DNA of 64,000 bases, taken from positions 930,001 through 994,000 of the forward strand of contig NZ_QGNA01000001.1 in NCBI RefSeq assembly GCF_003173615.1, written 5' to 3'. The notes under the pieces were generated by a model. It saw nothing but the letters and a program-made list of their open reading frames with translations, was not told where the DNA came from and did not search any database. Numbering within the stretch: the first letter of the stretch is position 1; each line of letters begins with the position of its first letter. Below, piece after piece: positions 53,771-62,503 of the stretch. The position numbers were made by a program, and so were the translations under genes. This DNA is from Falsiroseomonas bella. GTDB taxonomy: Bacteria; Pseudomonadota; Alphaproteobacteria; Acetobacterales; Acetobacteraceae.

Positions 53771-54919
53771 GTGACCGCGCATGATCCGCTCTTCCGGTCC
53801 TTCTTCATGGCCGGCTTCGAATGCTCGACCCATCGCAACATGTCGCGCCGCCGGCTCGACATGATCGCCGCCACCCACCACGACATGCTGGCCTATGAGG
53901 ACTACGCCCAGTGCGCCGAGCTCGGCATCCGCACCGCGCGCGACGGCGTGCGCTGGCACCTGGTGGAGACCGCGCCCGGGCAATACGACTGGTCCTCGGT
54001 GCTGCCGATGCTGCGCGCGGCGGAGCGGGCGGGCACACAGGTGGTCTGGGACCTCTGCCACTATGGCTGGCCCGACGACCTCGATGTCTTCGCGCCCGCC
54101 TTCGTGGACCGCTTCGCGCGCTACGCGACGGCCTTCGCCCGGCTGCACCGCGAGGAGACCGGCCGCGTCCCCATCGTCTGCCCGGTGAACGAGATCTCCT
54201 TCCTCGCCTTCGCCGGCGGCGACATGGCGCGCTGCAGCCCGCATGAGCGCGGCCGGGGCATGGACCTGAAGAGGAACCTGGTCCGGGCGGCCGTGGCGGG
54301 AACCCGCGCGGTGCGCGATGCGGTGCCCGGCACGCGCTGCGCCGCCATCGACCCCGTCATCAACATCGTCCCCGGCAATCCGGAGGAGGCCGAGGAGGTG
54401 CGGCTGCACAACGCCGCCCAGTGGCAGGCCTGGGACATGCTGGCGGGGCGGGAGGAGCCGGCGCTCGGCGGCGCCGAGGACATTCTGGATATCGTCGGCA
54501 TCAACTACTACTGGAACAACCAGTGGCTGCACCATGCCGAGCCGCTGAGCACCTTCGACGCCGCGCGCTTCCGCCCCTTCCGCGAGCTGATCCAGGACGC
54601 CGCCGCGCGCTATGACGGCCGCGACCTCTTCATCGCCGAGACCAGCATCGAGGGCTGGCCGCGCCCCACCTGGCTCCGCTACGTGGCGGAGGAGGCGATG
54701 GCGGCGATCGAGGACGGCGTGCGCCTGCACGGCATCTGCCTCTATCCGGTGATCTCCCACATCGGCTGGGACGAGGACCGCTACTGCGCCAACGGCCTGT
54801 TCGAGTTGCAGCCGAAGCATGGCAGGCGGGAGGTGCACCGGCCCCTCGCGGAGGAGCTGGCGCGGCTGCAGGCCCGTCTGGCGGGCATGAAACCGGAACC
54901 GCGCAGCGCCGCCAGCTGA
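53771..54919 (+). CDS. GH1-like/beta-glycosidase family protein
   Basis: A 382-residue (beta-alpha)8-type protein resembling COG2723 beta-glucosidases but shorter than classical GH1. Expected acid/base Glu141 lies in PIVCPVNEISF and nucleophile Glu290 in FIAETSIEGWP; other hallmarks are FECSTHRNMSRRRLDMIAAT and IVGINYYWNNQW. The GTG start at 53771 has AGGGAG 7 nt upstream. No signal peptide, so it is cytoplasmic. Sugar substrate unknown. Confidence 0.78.
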   Translation: MTAHDPLFRSFFMAGFECSTHRNMSRRRLDMIAATHHDMLAYEDYAQCAELGIRTARDGVRWHLVETAPGQYDWSSVLPMLRAAERAGTQVVWDLCHYGWPDDLDVFAPAFVDRFARYATAFARLHREETGRVPIVCPVNEISFLAFAGGDMARCSPHERGRGMDLKRNLVRAAVAGTRAVRDAVPGTRCAAIDPVINIVPGNPEEAEEVRLHNAAQWQAWDMLAGREEPALGGAEDILDIVGINYYWNNQWLHHAEPLSTFDAARFRPFRELIQDAAARYDGRDLFIAETSIEGWPRPTWLRYVAEEAMAAIEDGVRLHGICLYPVISHIGWDEDRYCANGLFELQPKHGRREVHRPLAEELARLQARLAGMKPEPRSAAS

Positions 54920-54983
54920 CGGCGATCGCACAGAATCACGCGCCGCGACGCAGACGGCCCTTGACCCTGGCGGCGGGCGTGTC

Positions 54984-56129
54984 ATGTCCCGCCCCGTCAT
55001 GGACCTCCCCGCCGAGCCGTCGCCCCCCGTGGCCACGTCCCCCAGGCGGCCGCGTGTGGCGGTCGTGCTGTTCAACCTGGGTGGACCGGATGCTCCCGAG
55101 AGCGTCCGGCCGTTCCTCGTCAACCTCTTCACCGATCCCGCGATCCTGCGGGTGCCGGGCTGGGTACGGCCCTGGCTCGGGCGGATCATCGCCTGGCGCC
55201 GCACCAGGCCGGCCAGCGAGAACTACGCCATCCTCGGCGGCCGCTCGCCCCTGCTGGAACTGACGCAGGAACAGGCCGAGGCGCTCGAATCGGTGCTGAA
55301 CGCCGAGGGCGAGGTGGAGGCCAAGGCCTTCATCGCCATGCGCTACTGGCACCCGATGAGCGATGCCTGCGCCGCCGCGGTGAAGGCCTGGGGGCCGGAC
55401 GAGATCCTGCTGCTGCCGCTCTATCCGCAATTCTCCACCACCACGACGGGCAGCAGCATGGTCGCCTGGGACAAGGCGGCGGCGCGGATCGGGCTCAGCG
55501 TGCCGACCACCACGCTCTGCTGCTTCCACTCCGACCCGGCCTTCGCCGACGCGACGGCGCGGATGGTGCGCGACTCCTACGAGAAGGCGCGGGCGGAGCT
55601 CGACCCGGCGGTGAAGCTGCGCGTGCTGTTCAGCGCGCATGGCCTGCCGGAGAGCATCGTCACCGCCGGCGATCCCTATCAATGGCAGGTGGAGCAATCC
55701 GTCGAACGCGTGGTGGAGCGGCTGGACATCGCCGATCTTGATCACGTCGTCTGCTACCAGTCGCGCGTGACGCCGCAGAAATGGATCGGCCCCTCCACCG
55801 AGGACGAACTGGAGCGCGCCGGGCACGACAAGGTCGCGGTGCTGGTCGTGCCCATCGCCTTCACCTCCGAGCATTCGGAGACGCTGGTCGAGCTCGACGT
55901 GGAGTACCGGGAGGAAGCCGAGAAGCTCGGCGTGCCCGGGTACTTCCGCACCCCGGCGCAGAACGCCGATCCGGGCTTCATCGCGGCGCTGGCCGGGCTG
56001 GTGCGGCACGCCCGCTGCTCGGGCCGCAGCCTCTGCTCCTTCGGCGGCGCGCGGCAATGCCCGAAGCAGCACCGCGACTGCCCGCATGAGAAGGTCTCGG
56101 CCGCGCGGCGTGCGCAGGTCACGGCGTGA
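54984..56129 (+). CDS. hemH: ferrochelatase
   Basis: Ferrochelatase inserts Fe(II) into protoporphyrin IX, the last step of heme b synthesis. The 381-residue protein shows VAVVLFNLGGPDAPESVRPF, the catalytic-His region LFSAHGLPESIVTAGDPY, and CYQSRVTPQKWIGPSTE. The N-terminus has a Pro-rich leader of about 20 residues not found in all homologues; an ATG 5 codons downstream is an alternative start. Its stop overlaps the HAD gene by 4 bp (GTGA). hemJ lies two genes downstream and supplies the substrate. Confidence 0.97.
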   Translation: MSRPVMDLPAEPSPPVATSPRRPRVAVVLFNLGGPDAPESVRPFLVNLFTDPAILRVPGWVRPWLGRIIAWRRTRPASENYAILGGRSPLLELTQEQAEALESVLNAEGEVEAKAFIAMRYWHPMSDACAAAVKAWGPDEILLLPLYPQFSTTTTGSSMVAWDKAAARIGLSVPTTTLCCFHSDPAFADATARMVRDSYEKARAELDPAVKLRVLFSAHGLPESIVTAGDPYQWQVEQSVERVVERLDIADLDHVVCYQSRVTPQKWIGPSTEDELERAGHDKVAVLVVPIAFTSEHSETLVELDVEYREEAEKLGVPGYFRTPAQNADPGFIAALAGLVRHARCSGRSLCSFGGARQCPKQHRDCPHEKVSAARRAQVTA

Positions 56130-56815
56130 GCGGCACGCGCCGGCCCGCGGTGCCGAAGGCCGTCCTCTTCGACTGCGACGGCGTCCTCGCCGACACCGAG
56201 GCGCTGCATGACCGGATCATGGCGGAGGAGATCAGCCGCCTGGGGTGGGAGATCACGCCGGAGGAAGGTGCCCGCCTGTTCCGCGGCCTGGCCTGGGAGG
56301 CGATCGGCCCGCAGGTGGAGCAGCGCCTCGGCCCCGGCTCCGTCCCCGCCGATTTCCTGCCGCAGCTGATCGCCCGCGTGGTGCGCGCGCTGGAGGACGA
56401 GGCGCAGCCCGTCCATGGCGTGCTGGCCGCGCTGGAGACGATCGTCGCCGCCGGCATTCCGGTCGCGGTCGCGAGCAATTCGTCGCGGCCGGAGCTGGCG
56501 ACGAAGCTGCGCCGGCTCGGCCTGGTGGAGACGTTTCGCGGGCGCACCTTCAGCGTGAACGACGTGGAGCGGCCGAAACCGGCGCCCGACATGTATCGCG
56601 CCGCGGCGGCCGCCTGCGGCGCCGATCCGCAGGACTGCGTGGTGGTGGAGGACAGCATCGCCGGCGCGCGCGCCGGGATCGCGGCCGGCTGCCGCGTGCT
56701 CGGCTTCGCCCATGAGGGCTCCGCCGCCGCGCTGCGTGCCGCGGGCGCGGAGCCCTTCTTCGCGATGGCGGAGCTTCCCGGGCTGCTCGGGCTGACGCCG
56801 GTCCCCGCGGGCTGA
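56126..56815 (+). CDS. HAD-superfamily phosphatase/phosphomutase
   Basis: A 229-residue HAD hydrolase of the beta-phosphoglucomutase-like type. Motif I is AVLFDCDGVLADTE (Asp16, Asp18), motif II is VAVASNSSRPEL, motif III is RPKPAPDMYRAAA and motif IV is VVVEDSIAGARAGIAAG. A helical cap domain lies between I and II. GTG start overlaps the hemH stop (GTGA), so it is translationally coupled. Substrate uncertain; phosphoglycolate or sugar phosphates are typical for the family. Confidence 0.9.
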   Translation: MSGTRRPAVPKAVLFDCDGVLADTEALHDRIMAEEISRLGWEITPEEGARLFRGLAWEAIGPQVEQRLGPGSVPADFLPQLIARVVRALEDEAQPVHGVLAALETIVAAGIPVAVASNSSRPELATKLRRLGLVETFRGRTFSVNDVERPKPAPDMYRAAAAACGADPQDCVVVEDSIAGARAGIAAGCRVLGFAHEGSAAALRAAGAEPFFAMAELPGLLGLTPVPAG

Positions 56816-56842
56816 TACGCTGCCCTTCAGGAGGGCACGGCC

Positions 56843-57784
56843 ATGCGGATCATCGGGCTGATCGTCGCGGCGCTGCTTGCGCTGGGCGGCGCGGCGGCGG
56901 CGCAGGATTACCCCTCGCGCACCATCACCATCGTCGTCGGCTATCCGCCCGGCGGGAACACGGACCTGATGGCGCGCGCGCTGCAGCCGGAGCTCAGCCG
57001 GGCGCTCGGCCAGACCGTGGTGATCGTCAATCGCGGCGGCGCCGCCGGCACCATCGGCGCGGCGGAGGTCGCCCGCGCGCGGCCGGATGGCTACACGCTG
57101 CTGTTCTCGCCGAACAACCCGATCACGGCGCAGCCGCATCTGCAGTCGCTCAGCTATGGGCTCGACAGCTTCCGCTTCCTCTGCATGGTCTATGACAACC
57201 CGCAGGTGCTGGTGGGTGCGCGCAACATGCCCTTCCAGGACTTCGCCGGCATGGTCCGCCACGGCCGCAGCGGCAAGGAAGCGCTGGTCTTCGGCTCTCC
57301 CGGACAGGGCAGCACGCAGCACATCCTGATGGCGGCGCTGCTTTCCCGGCTCGGGATCGAGGGGCTGCACGTGCCGTTCACCGGCGCCGGGCCGATGGCG
57401 CAGGCCGCGCTCGGCGGGCAGATCCAGGTCTTCGTCGAGAGCGCATCCATCCCCGCTTCCACCGGGCTGCCGGTTCTGGGCGTGATGGGCACGTCGCGCC
57501 TGCCCGGGCTGCCGGACGCGCCGACGCTGGCCGAGCTCGGCCAGCCGCTGGTCGGCAGCAGCTCGGGCGGGCTGATGGCGCCGAAGGACCTGCCGGATGC
57601 CGCCGCCGCCGTGCTGGAGCGCGCCTGCGCCACCGCCGCGGCCAGCGAGAGTTTCCGGACCGCCGCGACGCGGCTGAACGCCGGGCCGCAGCAGCTGGAC
57701 GGCGCCGCCTTCCGCGAACGGTTTGCCGCCGAGAGCGAGCTGAACCGCACGGTGCTGCGCGACCTCGGCCTGGCGCGGCAATAG
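56843..57784 (+). CDS. Bug-family (TctC) tripartite tricarboxylate transporter substrate-binding protein
   Basis: A 313-residue periplasmic receptor with a signal peptide (LIVAALLALGGAAAAQ). Mature hallmarks are DYPSRTITIVVGYPPGGNTD, the AGTIGAAEVARARPDGYTLL loop, and FSPNNPITAQPHL. Bug proteins bind dicarboxylates or other small acids, and many are encoded without membrane partners, as here. AGGAGG lies 8 nt before the ATG. Confidence 0.93.
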   Translation: MRIIGLIVAALLALGGAAAAQDYPSRTITIVVGYPPGGNTDLMARALQPELSRALGQTVVIVNRGGAAGTIGAAEVARARPDGYTLLFSPNNPITAQPHLQSLSYGLDSFRFLCMVYDNPQVLVGARNMPFQDFAGMVRHGRSGKEALVFGSPGQGSTQHILMAALLSRLGIEGLHVPFTGAGPMAQAALGGQIQVFVESASIPASTGLPVLGVMGTSRLPGLPDAPTLAELGQPLVGSSSGGLMAPKDLPDAAAAVLERACATAAASESFRTAATRLNAGPQQLDGAAFRERFAAESELNRTVLRDLGLARQ

Positions 57785-57796
57785 GAGAGGTCACGC

Positions 57797-58249
57797 GTGA
57801 CGTTGGACTGGCTGGCGCCGCTCTATCCCTGGACCAAGTCGCTGCATGTGATCTCGGTCTTCGCCTGGATGGCGGGGCTGTTCTACCTGCCGCGTCTCTA
57901 TGTCTACCATTCGCAGGTGCCGGCGGGGGACCCGCGCTCCGAGACCTTCAAGGTCATGGAGCGGCGGCTGCTGAAGGCGATCATGAACCCCTCCATGATC
58001 GCCTCCTACCTGTTCGGCATCCTGGTGGTGCTGACACCCGGCGTGATCGACTGGTCGGCCGGCTGGTGGCACCTGAAGATGCTCGGGATCGCCGCGCTCA
58101 CCTGGTGCCACATGGATCTCGCCAGGGCGCTCAAGGCCTTCGCGCGGGACGAGCGCCCGCGAACGGAGCGCGGCTGGCGCATCCTGAACGAGGTGCCGAC
58201 GCTCGCGCTGATCGTCATCGTGACGATGGTGATCGCGAAGCCCTTCTGA
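57797..58249 (+). CDS. hemJ: protoporphyrinogen IX oxidase, HemJ type
   Basis: HemJ oxidises protoporphyrinogen IX to protoporphyrin IX in the membrane. The 150-residue protein has four helices and the HemJ opening (WLAPLYPWTKSLHVISVFAW, with the conserved His17, then FYLPRLYVYH) and WWHLKMLGIAALTWCHMD. GTG start. It follows the Bug gene by 12 bp, and its product is the substrate of HemH, two genes upstream. Confidence 0.95.
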   Translation: MTLDWLAPLYPWTKSLHVISVFAWMAGLFYLPRLYVYHSQVPAGDPRSETFKVMERRLLKAIMNPSMIASYLFGILVVLTPGVIDWSAGWWHLKMLGIAALTWCHMDLARALKAFARDERPRTERGWRILNEVPTLALIVIVTMVIAKPF

Positions 58250-58348
58250 CCGGGCTTCGTCCACGGTCAATCGTGGCGGGAATGTGGCGCGCGCGCCGCA
58301 CCCGGCTGTCGTTCCGCGTGAGGATGCCGGCGCAAGCACGCCATCTGA

Positions 58349-58375
58349 TTGCGCCTCGTTCGTAGGCTGTATACC
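58349..58375 (+). promoter_or_regulatory. candidate promoter before the ABC exporter gene
   Basis: TTGCGC (58349-58354) and TATACC (58370-58375) are 15 bp apart; the region GCTGTATACC also fits the alphaproteobacterial -10 extension GCTAnAwC. It lies about 35 bp before the start codon. Confidence 0.4.
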
Positions 58376-58408
58376 GATCAGGAACTCCGGTGGGAGGCCG
58401 GAGCCTGC

Positions 58409-60187
58409 ATGTCCCTGTCATCCGAACCGGCCTCTGGCGGGCGCGGCGCCATCCGCGATGCCTGGCGCCTCGCCCGCGGCTGGGCGGCGGCGGAGCCCTG
58501 GACCGTCGCCCTGCTGGTCGGCGCCGCGCTGGCGCTGATCCTGCTGCAGCTCGCGGTGGATTGGGGCATCGCGCTGTGGCACCGCGGCACCTTCGACGCG
58601 CTGGAGCAGCGCGACGCCGCGGCGCTCGGCGCGCAGGTGCTCTCCCTGGTCGCGCTGGTGGCGGCGCTGATGGTCACGAGCGTCGGGCGGCTCTGGACCC
58701 GTCAGGCGATCGGCTTCCGCTGGCGCCGCTGGCTGGTGCTGCGGCTGCAGGCGACGCTGCTGGCGGACGGGCGCCACCACCGCCTGGCGATGGACGAGGC
58801 CGGCGCCGACAATCCCGACCAGCGCATCGGCGAGAACACCCGCTGGGCCACGGCGATGGCCGTGGATCTGGCGCTCGGGCTGATCTACGCGGTGGTGCTG
58901 CTGGTCTCCTTCGCGGGGATGCTCTGGCATCTCTCGGCGGACTTCTTCCTGCCGCTGCCGGGCGGGGCGCTGCACATTCCGGGCGGGCTGCTCTGGGCCG
59001 CGCTGCTCTATGCCGGGATTTGCGCGGCGATCACCTGGCGGGTCGGACGGCGCCTGCCTGGCATCCACATGGACCGCAACGCCGCCGAGGGCGACCACCG
59101 CTTCGCCCTGGTGCGCCTGCGGGAGAACAGCGAGGCGATCGCGCTGATCGGCGGCGAGGCCGATGAGCGGCGTGGGCTCGCCGCGGCCTATGGAAGGCTG
59201 GAAGCGGCGATGCTGCGGCTGTTCCGCACCGAGCGCGACCTGATGTGGCTCGGCTGCTGCTACATGCCGGTCGCGGCCGTGGTGCCGCTGCTGCTCGGCG
59301 CGCCGCAATACCTGGCCGGCGCCATCAGCCTCGGCGTGCTGATGCAGGGCGCCCATGCCTTCCAGGAGGTGACGCGGGCGCTGACCTGGCTGACCGAGAA
59401 CTGGCCGCGCCTGGCCGACTGGCGCTGCCATGTCGGGCGCGTGGTGGAACTGGAGCAGGCGCTGTCCGCGCCGCCGCCGCCCGCACCGGCGATGCGGCGG
59501 GAGGAAGGCGCCGCGGCGCTCGAACTGCGCGACGTGGCGCTGGCTGCGCCCTGCGGCCGCGCGCTGCTGCGCGCGCCGGCGGTGACGCTGGCGCCGGGCG
59601 AGAAGCTGCTGATCCGCGGCGAGAGCGGCAGCGGCAAGTCCACGCTGTTCCGCGCCATCGCCGGCCTCTGGCCATGGGGCGAGGGGGAGCTGCGCGTGCC
59701 CTGCCGGCAGACCACGATGTTCCTGCCGCAGCGGCCCTACCTGCCGCTTGGCAGCCTCGGCGCCGCGCTGGCCTATCCGGATGCGCCCGAGGAATTCGGG
59801 GAGGCCGCGCTGCGCCGCGCCCTGCTGCGCTGCCGCCTGCCGCATCTGGCGGACCGGCTGGCGGAGGCCGGGCGCTGGGACCGGGTGCTGTCACTCGGCG
59901 AGCAGCAACGGCTGGCCTTCGCGCGGCTGATCCTGCACCGGCCGCGCTGGATCTTCATGGACGAGGCGACCTCGGCGCTGGACGAGGCGAATGAGGCGGC
60001 GATGTTCGCGGTGCTGGCGGAGGAACTGCCGGGCTCGGCCCTGCTCTCGATCGGGCACCGCTCGGGCCTCGGGCGGCATCATGACCGCGAGATGGTGCTG
60101 GGGGAGGCGCATGGCTGGGGCGCAGCGATCGCTCCGGGGTCGGCCGGCCGGATGGATCGGGTTGACTCGGTCCCCGCGGATGCCTAG
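58409..60187 (+). CDS. ABC transporter, fused permease-ATPase (SbmA/BacA- and YddA-like)
   Basis: A 592-residue exporter: four to six membrane helices in residues about 35-290 with the ABC_membrane_2 features GADNPDQRIGEN (residues about 129-140) and RNAAEGDHRFALVRLRENSE (EAA-type loop), then an ATPase with Walker A GESGSGKST (404-412), signature LSLGEQQRLAFARL, Walker B WIFMDEATSALDE and H-loop SIGHRS. Peroxisomal ALDP-like and YddA/SbmA proteins share this layout and carry long-chain acyl compounds or peptides. The ATG at 58409 has GGAG 5 nt upstream. The rho promoter lies within its last codons. Confidence 0.9.
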   Translation: MSLSSEPASGGRGAIRDAWRLARGWAAAEPWTVALLVGAALALILLQLAVDWGIALWHRGTFDALEQRDAAALGAQVLSLVALVAALMVTSVGRLWTRQAIGFRWRRWLVLRLQATLLADGRHHRLAMDEAGADNPDQRIGENTRWATAMAVDLALGLIYAVVLLVSFAGMLWHLSADFFLPLPGGALHIPGGLLWAALLYAGICAAITWRVGRRLPGIHMDRNAAEGDHRFALVRLRENSEAIALIGGEADERRGLAAAYGRLEAAMLRLFRTERDLMWLGCCYMPVAAVVPLLLGAPQYLAGAISLGVLMQGAHAFQEVTRALTWLTENWPRLADWRCHVGRVVELEQALSAPPPPAPAMRREEGAAALELRDVALAAPCGRALLRAPAVTLAPGEKLLIRGESGSGKSTLFRAIAGLWPWGEGELRVPCRQTTMFLPQRPYLPLGSLGAALAYPDAPEEFGEAALRRALLRCRLPHLADRLAEAGRWDRVLSLGEQQRLAFARLILHRPRWIFMDEATSALDEANEAAMFAVLAEELPGSALLSIGHRSGLGRHHDREMVLGEAHGWGAAIAPGSAGRMDRVDSVPADA

Positions 60188-60190
60188 GTT
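60162..60190 (+). promoter_or_regulatory. candidate sigma-70 promoter of rho
   Basis: TTGACT (60162-60167) and TAGGTT (60185-60190) are 17 bp apart and overlap the end of the ABC gene. This leaves a roughly 240-nt C-rich leader before rho, in line with known Rho autoregulation by early termination in its own leader. Confidence 0.55.
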
Positions 60191-60439
60191 GATGTTGCCT
60201 CATGGCAACCGGCCGCGATTCGGCGTTTCGGTTCGGGCTTTCGCTCGACCCGGCCCGGCGTAGCCGGTCCCTCCCTCATCCCTCCTGGAAGCCGCCCTCG
60301 AAGCCCGGGAACCGGGCGAGCGGCACGGCAAGGCACAGACGACCAGCCGCACGCGGCCCGTCCTGACCAGCCGCCCTGGGGTCCCCTCGCTACTTCCTCG
60401 CGCGCGGTCCAAGGCGCGCAGCACGGACGCAAACGGCCC

Positions 60440-61714
60440 ATGCATCTTTCAGAACTCAAGGCAAAGTCACCCAGCGAGCTTCTCGCCTTCGCCGAGGATG
60501 TCGGCGTCGAGAACGCCTCATCCCTGCGAAAGCAGGACATGATGTTCGCCATCCTCAAGACGCTGGCGGACAACGAGCAGGCCATCTACGGCGACGGCAC
60601 GCTGGAAATCCTCTCCGACGGCTTCGGCTTCCTGCGCAGCCCGCAGGCCAACTACCTTCCCGGCCCCGACGACATCTACGTCTCCCCCGCCCAGGTGCGC
60701 CGCTTCGGGCTGCGCACCGGCGACACGGTGGAAGGCCAGATCCGCGCGCCGAAGGATGGCGAGCGCTACTTTGCGCTGCTCAAGGTGGACAACGTCAACT
60801 TCGAGCCGCCGGAAGCTCTGCGTCACCGCATCAACTTCGACAACCTGACGGCGCTCTACCCGACGCGGCGCCTGAAGATGGAGAACCCGGACGTCGAATC
60901 CGTGGCGAAGGGCCCGACCAAGGACATGACGCACCGTGTCATCGACCTCGTCGCCCCGATCGGCATGGGCCAGCGCGCGCTGATCGTGGCGCCGCCGCGC
61001 ACCGGCAAGACGGTGATGCTGCAGAACATCGCCAAGTCCATCACCGCGAACCACCCCGAAGTCTTCCTGATCGTGCTGCTGATCGACGAGCGGCCGGAGG
61101 AAGTGACCGACATGGCGCGCACCGTGCGCGGCGAGGTCGTCGCCTCCACCTTCGACGAGCCGGCGACGCGCCACGTGCAGGTCACGGAGATGGTGCTGGA
61201 GAAGGCGAAGCGCCTGGTCGAGCACAAGCGCGACGTGGTGATCCTGCTGGATTCCATCACGCGTCTTGGCCGTGCCTACAATTCCGTGGTGCCGTCCTCG
61301 GGCAAGGTGCTGACCGGCGGCGTGGACGCGAATGCGCTGCAGCGCCCGAAGCGCTTCTTCGGCGCGGCGCGCAACATCGAGGAAGGCGGTTCGCTGACCA
61401 TCATCGCGACCGCGCTGATCGACACCGGCAGCCGCATGGACGAGGTGATCTTCGAGGAGTTCAAGGGCACCGGCAACAGCGAGCTGGTTCTCGACCGCAA
61501 GCTCTCCGACAAGCGCACCTTCCCGGCGATCGACATCACCAAGTCCGGCACCCGCAAGGAGGAGCTGCTGGTGGATCGCGGGTCGCTGGCGAAGATGTGG
61601 GTGCTGCGGCGCATCCTGAACCCGATGGGCACGCAGGACGCGATGGAGTTCCTGCTGGAGAAGCTGAAGTACAGCAAGACCAACCAGGACTTCTTCGATG
61701 CCATGAACACCTGA
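60440..61714 (+). CDS. rho: transcription termination factor Rho
   Basis: Rho is the RNA-dependent ATPase that ends transcription. The 424-residue protein has the N-terminal helical domain ([20 protein letters not shown]), RNA-binding CSD with [27 protein letters not shown] motif, the P-loop APPRTGKT (Lys190), [13 protein letters not shown] and [15 protein letters not shown], and the secondary RNA-binding Q/R-loop region. The stop codon lies inside a strong terminator hairpin. It is close to hemH and hemJ, a linkage common in alphaproteobacteria. Confidence 0.98.
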   Translation: MHLSELKAKSPSELLAFAEDVGVENASSLRKQDMMFAILKTLADNEQAIYGDGTLEILSDGFGFLRSPQANYLPGPDDIYVSPAQVRRFGLRTGDTVEGQIRAPKDGERYFALLKVDNVNFEPPEALRHRINFDNLTALYPTRRLKMENPDVESVAKGPTKDMTHRVIDLVAPIGMGQRALIVAPPRTGKTVMLQNIAKSITANHPEVFLIVLLIDERPEEVTDMARTVRGEVVASTFDEPATRHVQVTEMVLEKAKRLVEHKRDVVILLDSITRLGRAYNSVVPSSGKVLTGGVDANALQRPKRFFGAARNIEEGGSLTIIATALIDTGSRMDEVIFEEFKGTGNSELVLDRKLSDKRTFPAIDITKSGTRKEELLVDRGSLAKMWVLRRILNPMGTQDAMEFLLEKLKYSKTNQDFFDAMNT

Positions 61715-61732
61715 CGGGGTTCATGGCATCGA
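61695..61732 (+). terminator. intrinsic terminator spanning the rho stop codon
   Basis: TCGATGCCATGAAC (61695-61708) and GTTCATGGCATCGA (61719-61732) form a perfect 14-bp stem with a 10-nt loop, followed by GATTTTCC. The left arm is the last codons of rho (Asp-Ala-Met-Asn), and the loop holds the stop codon. Confidence 0.8.
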
Positions 61733-61897
61733 GATTTTCCTTGACCTCAAGCACCGGGCGCGCGCTCCGCGCGCTTGGCTTGCGCGCCACGCGCCGGGGC
61801 GCCCGGCCAAGCGATCGGTCTGGGCGCGGGCCGCATTCGCGGCCTTGGCCGGTTTCACCGGCCGGCAGTACTGGCGCGCAGGGATGGCGCGACCACG

Positions 61898-61922
61898 GGG
61901 GGCCGAAAGGCCCCCTTTCTGT
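61898..61922 (+). terminator. second hairpin with T-run before the HD gene
   Basis: GGGGGCC (61898-61904), GAAA loop, GGCCCCC (61909-61915), then TTTCTGTT. It resembles a strong intrinsic terminator, yet it lies only 12 nt before the start codon of the next gene, overlapping its ribosome-binding site region. Confidence 0.65.
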
Positions 61923-61933
61923 TGGGGGAGACG

Positions 61934-62503
61934 ATGGACCAACCGGATTCGACGGCGGCGTTGCTGCTCCGCGCCGCGACCTTCGCCGCGCGGGTGCATG
62001 CCACGCATCGTCGCAAGGGCGCCTCGGCCGAGCCCTATGTGAACCATGTGCTCGAAGTGGCGCAGATCCTGGCCGAGCATGGCGCGCCCGTCGAGGCGGT
62101 GGTCGCCGCCCTGCTGCACGACGCGGTCGAGGACAGCGACCAGGACCCCGATCCGATCACGCATGACCGCCTCGTCGCCGAATTCGGCGAGGCGGTGGCC
62201 GCGATCGTCGCCGAGGCGACGGACGACAAGTCCCTGCCCAAGGAGACGCGCAAGGCGCTGCAGGTGAAGCACGCGCCGAAGAAGAGCGATGCGGCGAAGA
62301 TGCTGAAGCTGGCGGACAAGATCTCCAACCTCCGCGCCATCAGCGCCTCGCCGCCGGCCAACTGGGATCATGCCAGGCGCGTCGAGTATGTCGGCTGGGC
62401 CGGGCGGGTCGCCGCCGGGCTGAAGGGGCCGAACCCCGCGCTGGAGGCGCTGTTCGAGGCGACCTATCGATCGGCCATGGCGAAGCTGGCGGAAGAGGCG
62501 TGA
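61934..62503 (+). CDS. HD-domain phosphohydrolase (RelA/SpoT-hydrolase-like)
   Basis: A 189-residue HD protein with HATHRRKGASAEPYVNHVLEVA and the HD pair His62-Asp63 (ALLHDAVEDSD), then MLKLADKISNLRAI. The pattern is that of MESH1/small SpoT-like hydrolases that cleave (p)ppGpp or nucleotides. A terminator-like hairpin precedes it, and GGGGGAG provides the ribosome-binding site. Its stop overlaps the start of the GNAT gene (TGATG). Confidence 0.85.
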   Translation: MDQPDSTAALLLRAATFAARVHATHRRKGASAEPYVNHVLEVAQILAEHGAPVEAVVAALLHDAVEDSDQDPDPITHDRLVAEFGEAVAAIVAEATDDKSLPKETRKALQVKHAPKKSDAAKMLKLADKISNLRAISASPPANWDHARRVEYVGWAGRVAAGLKGPNPALEALFEATYRSAMAKLAEEA

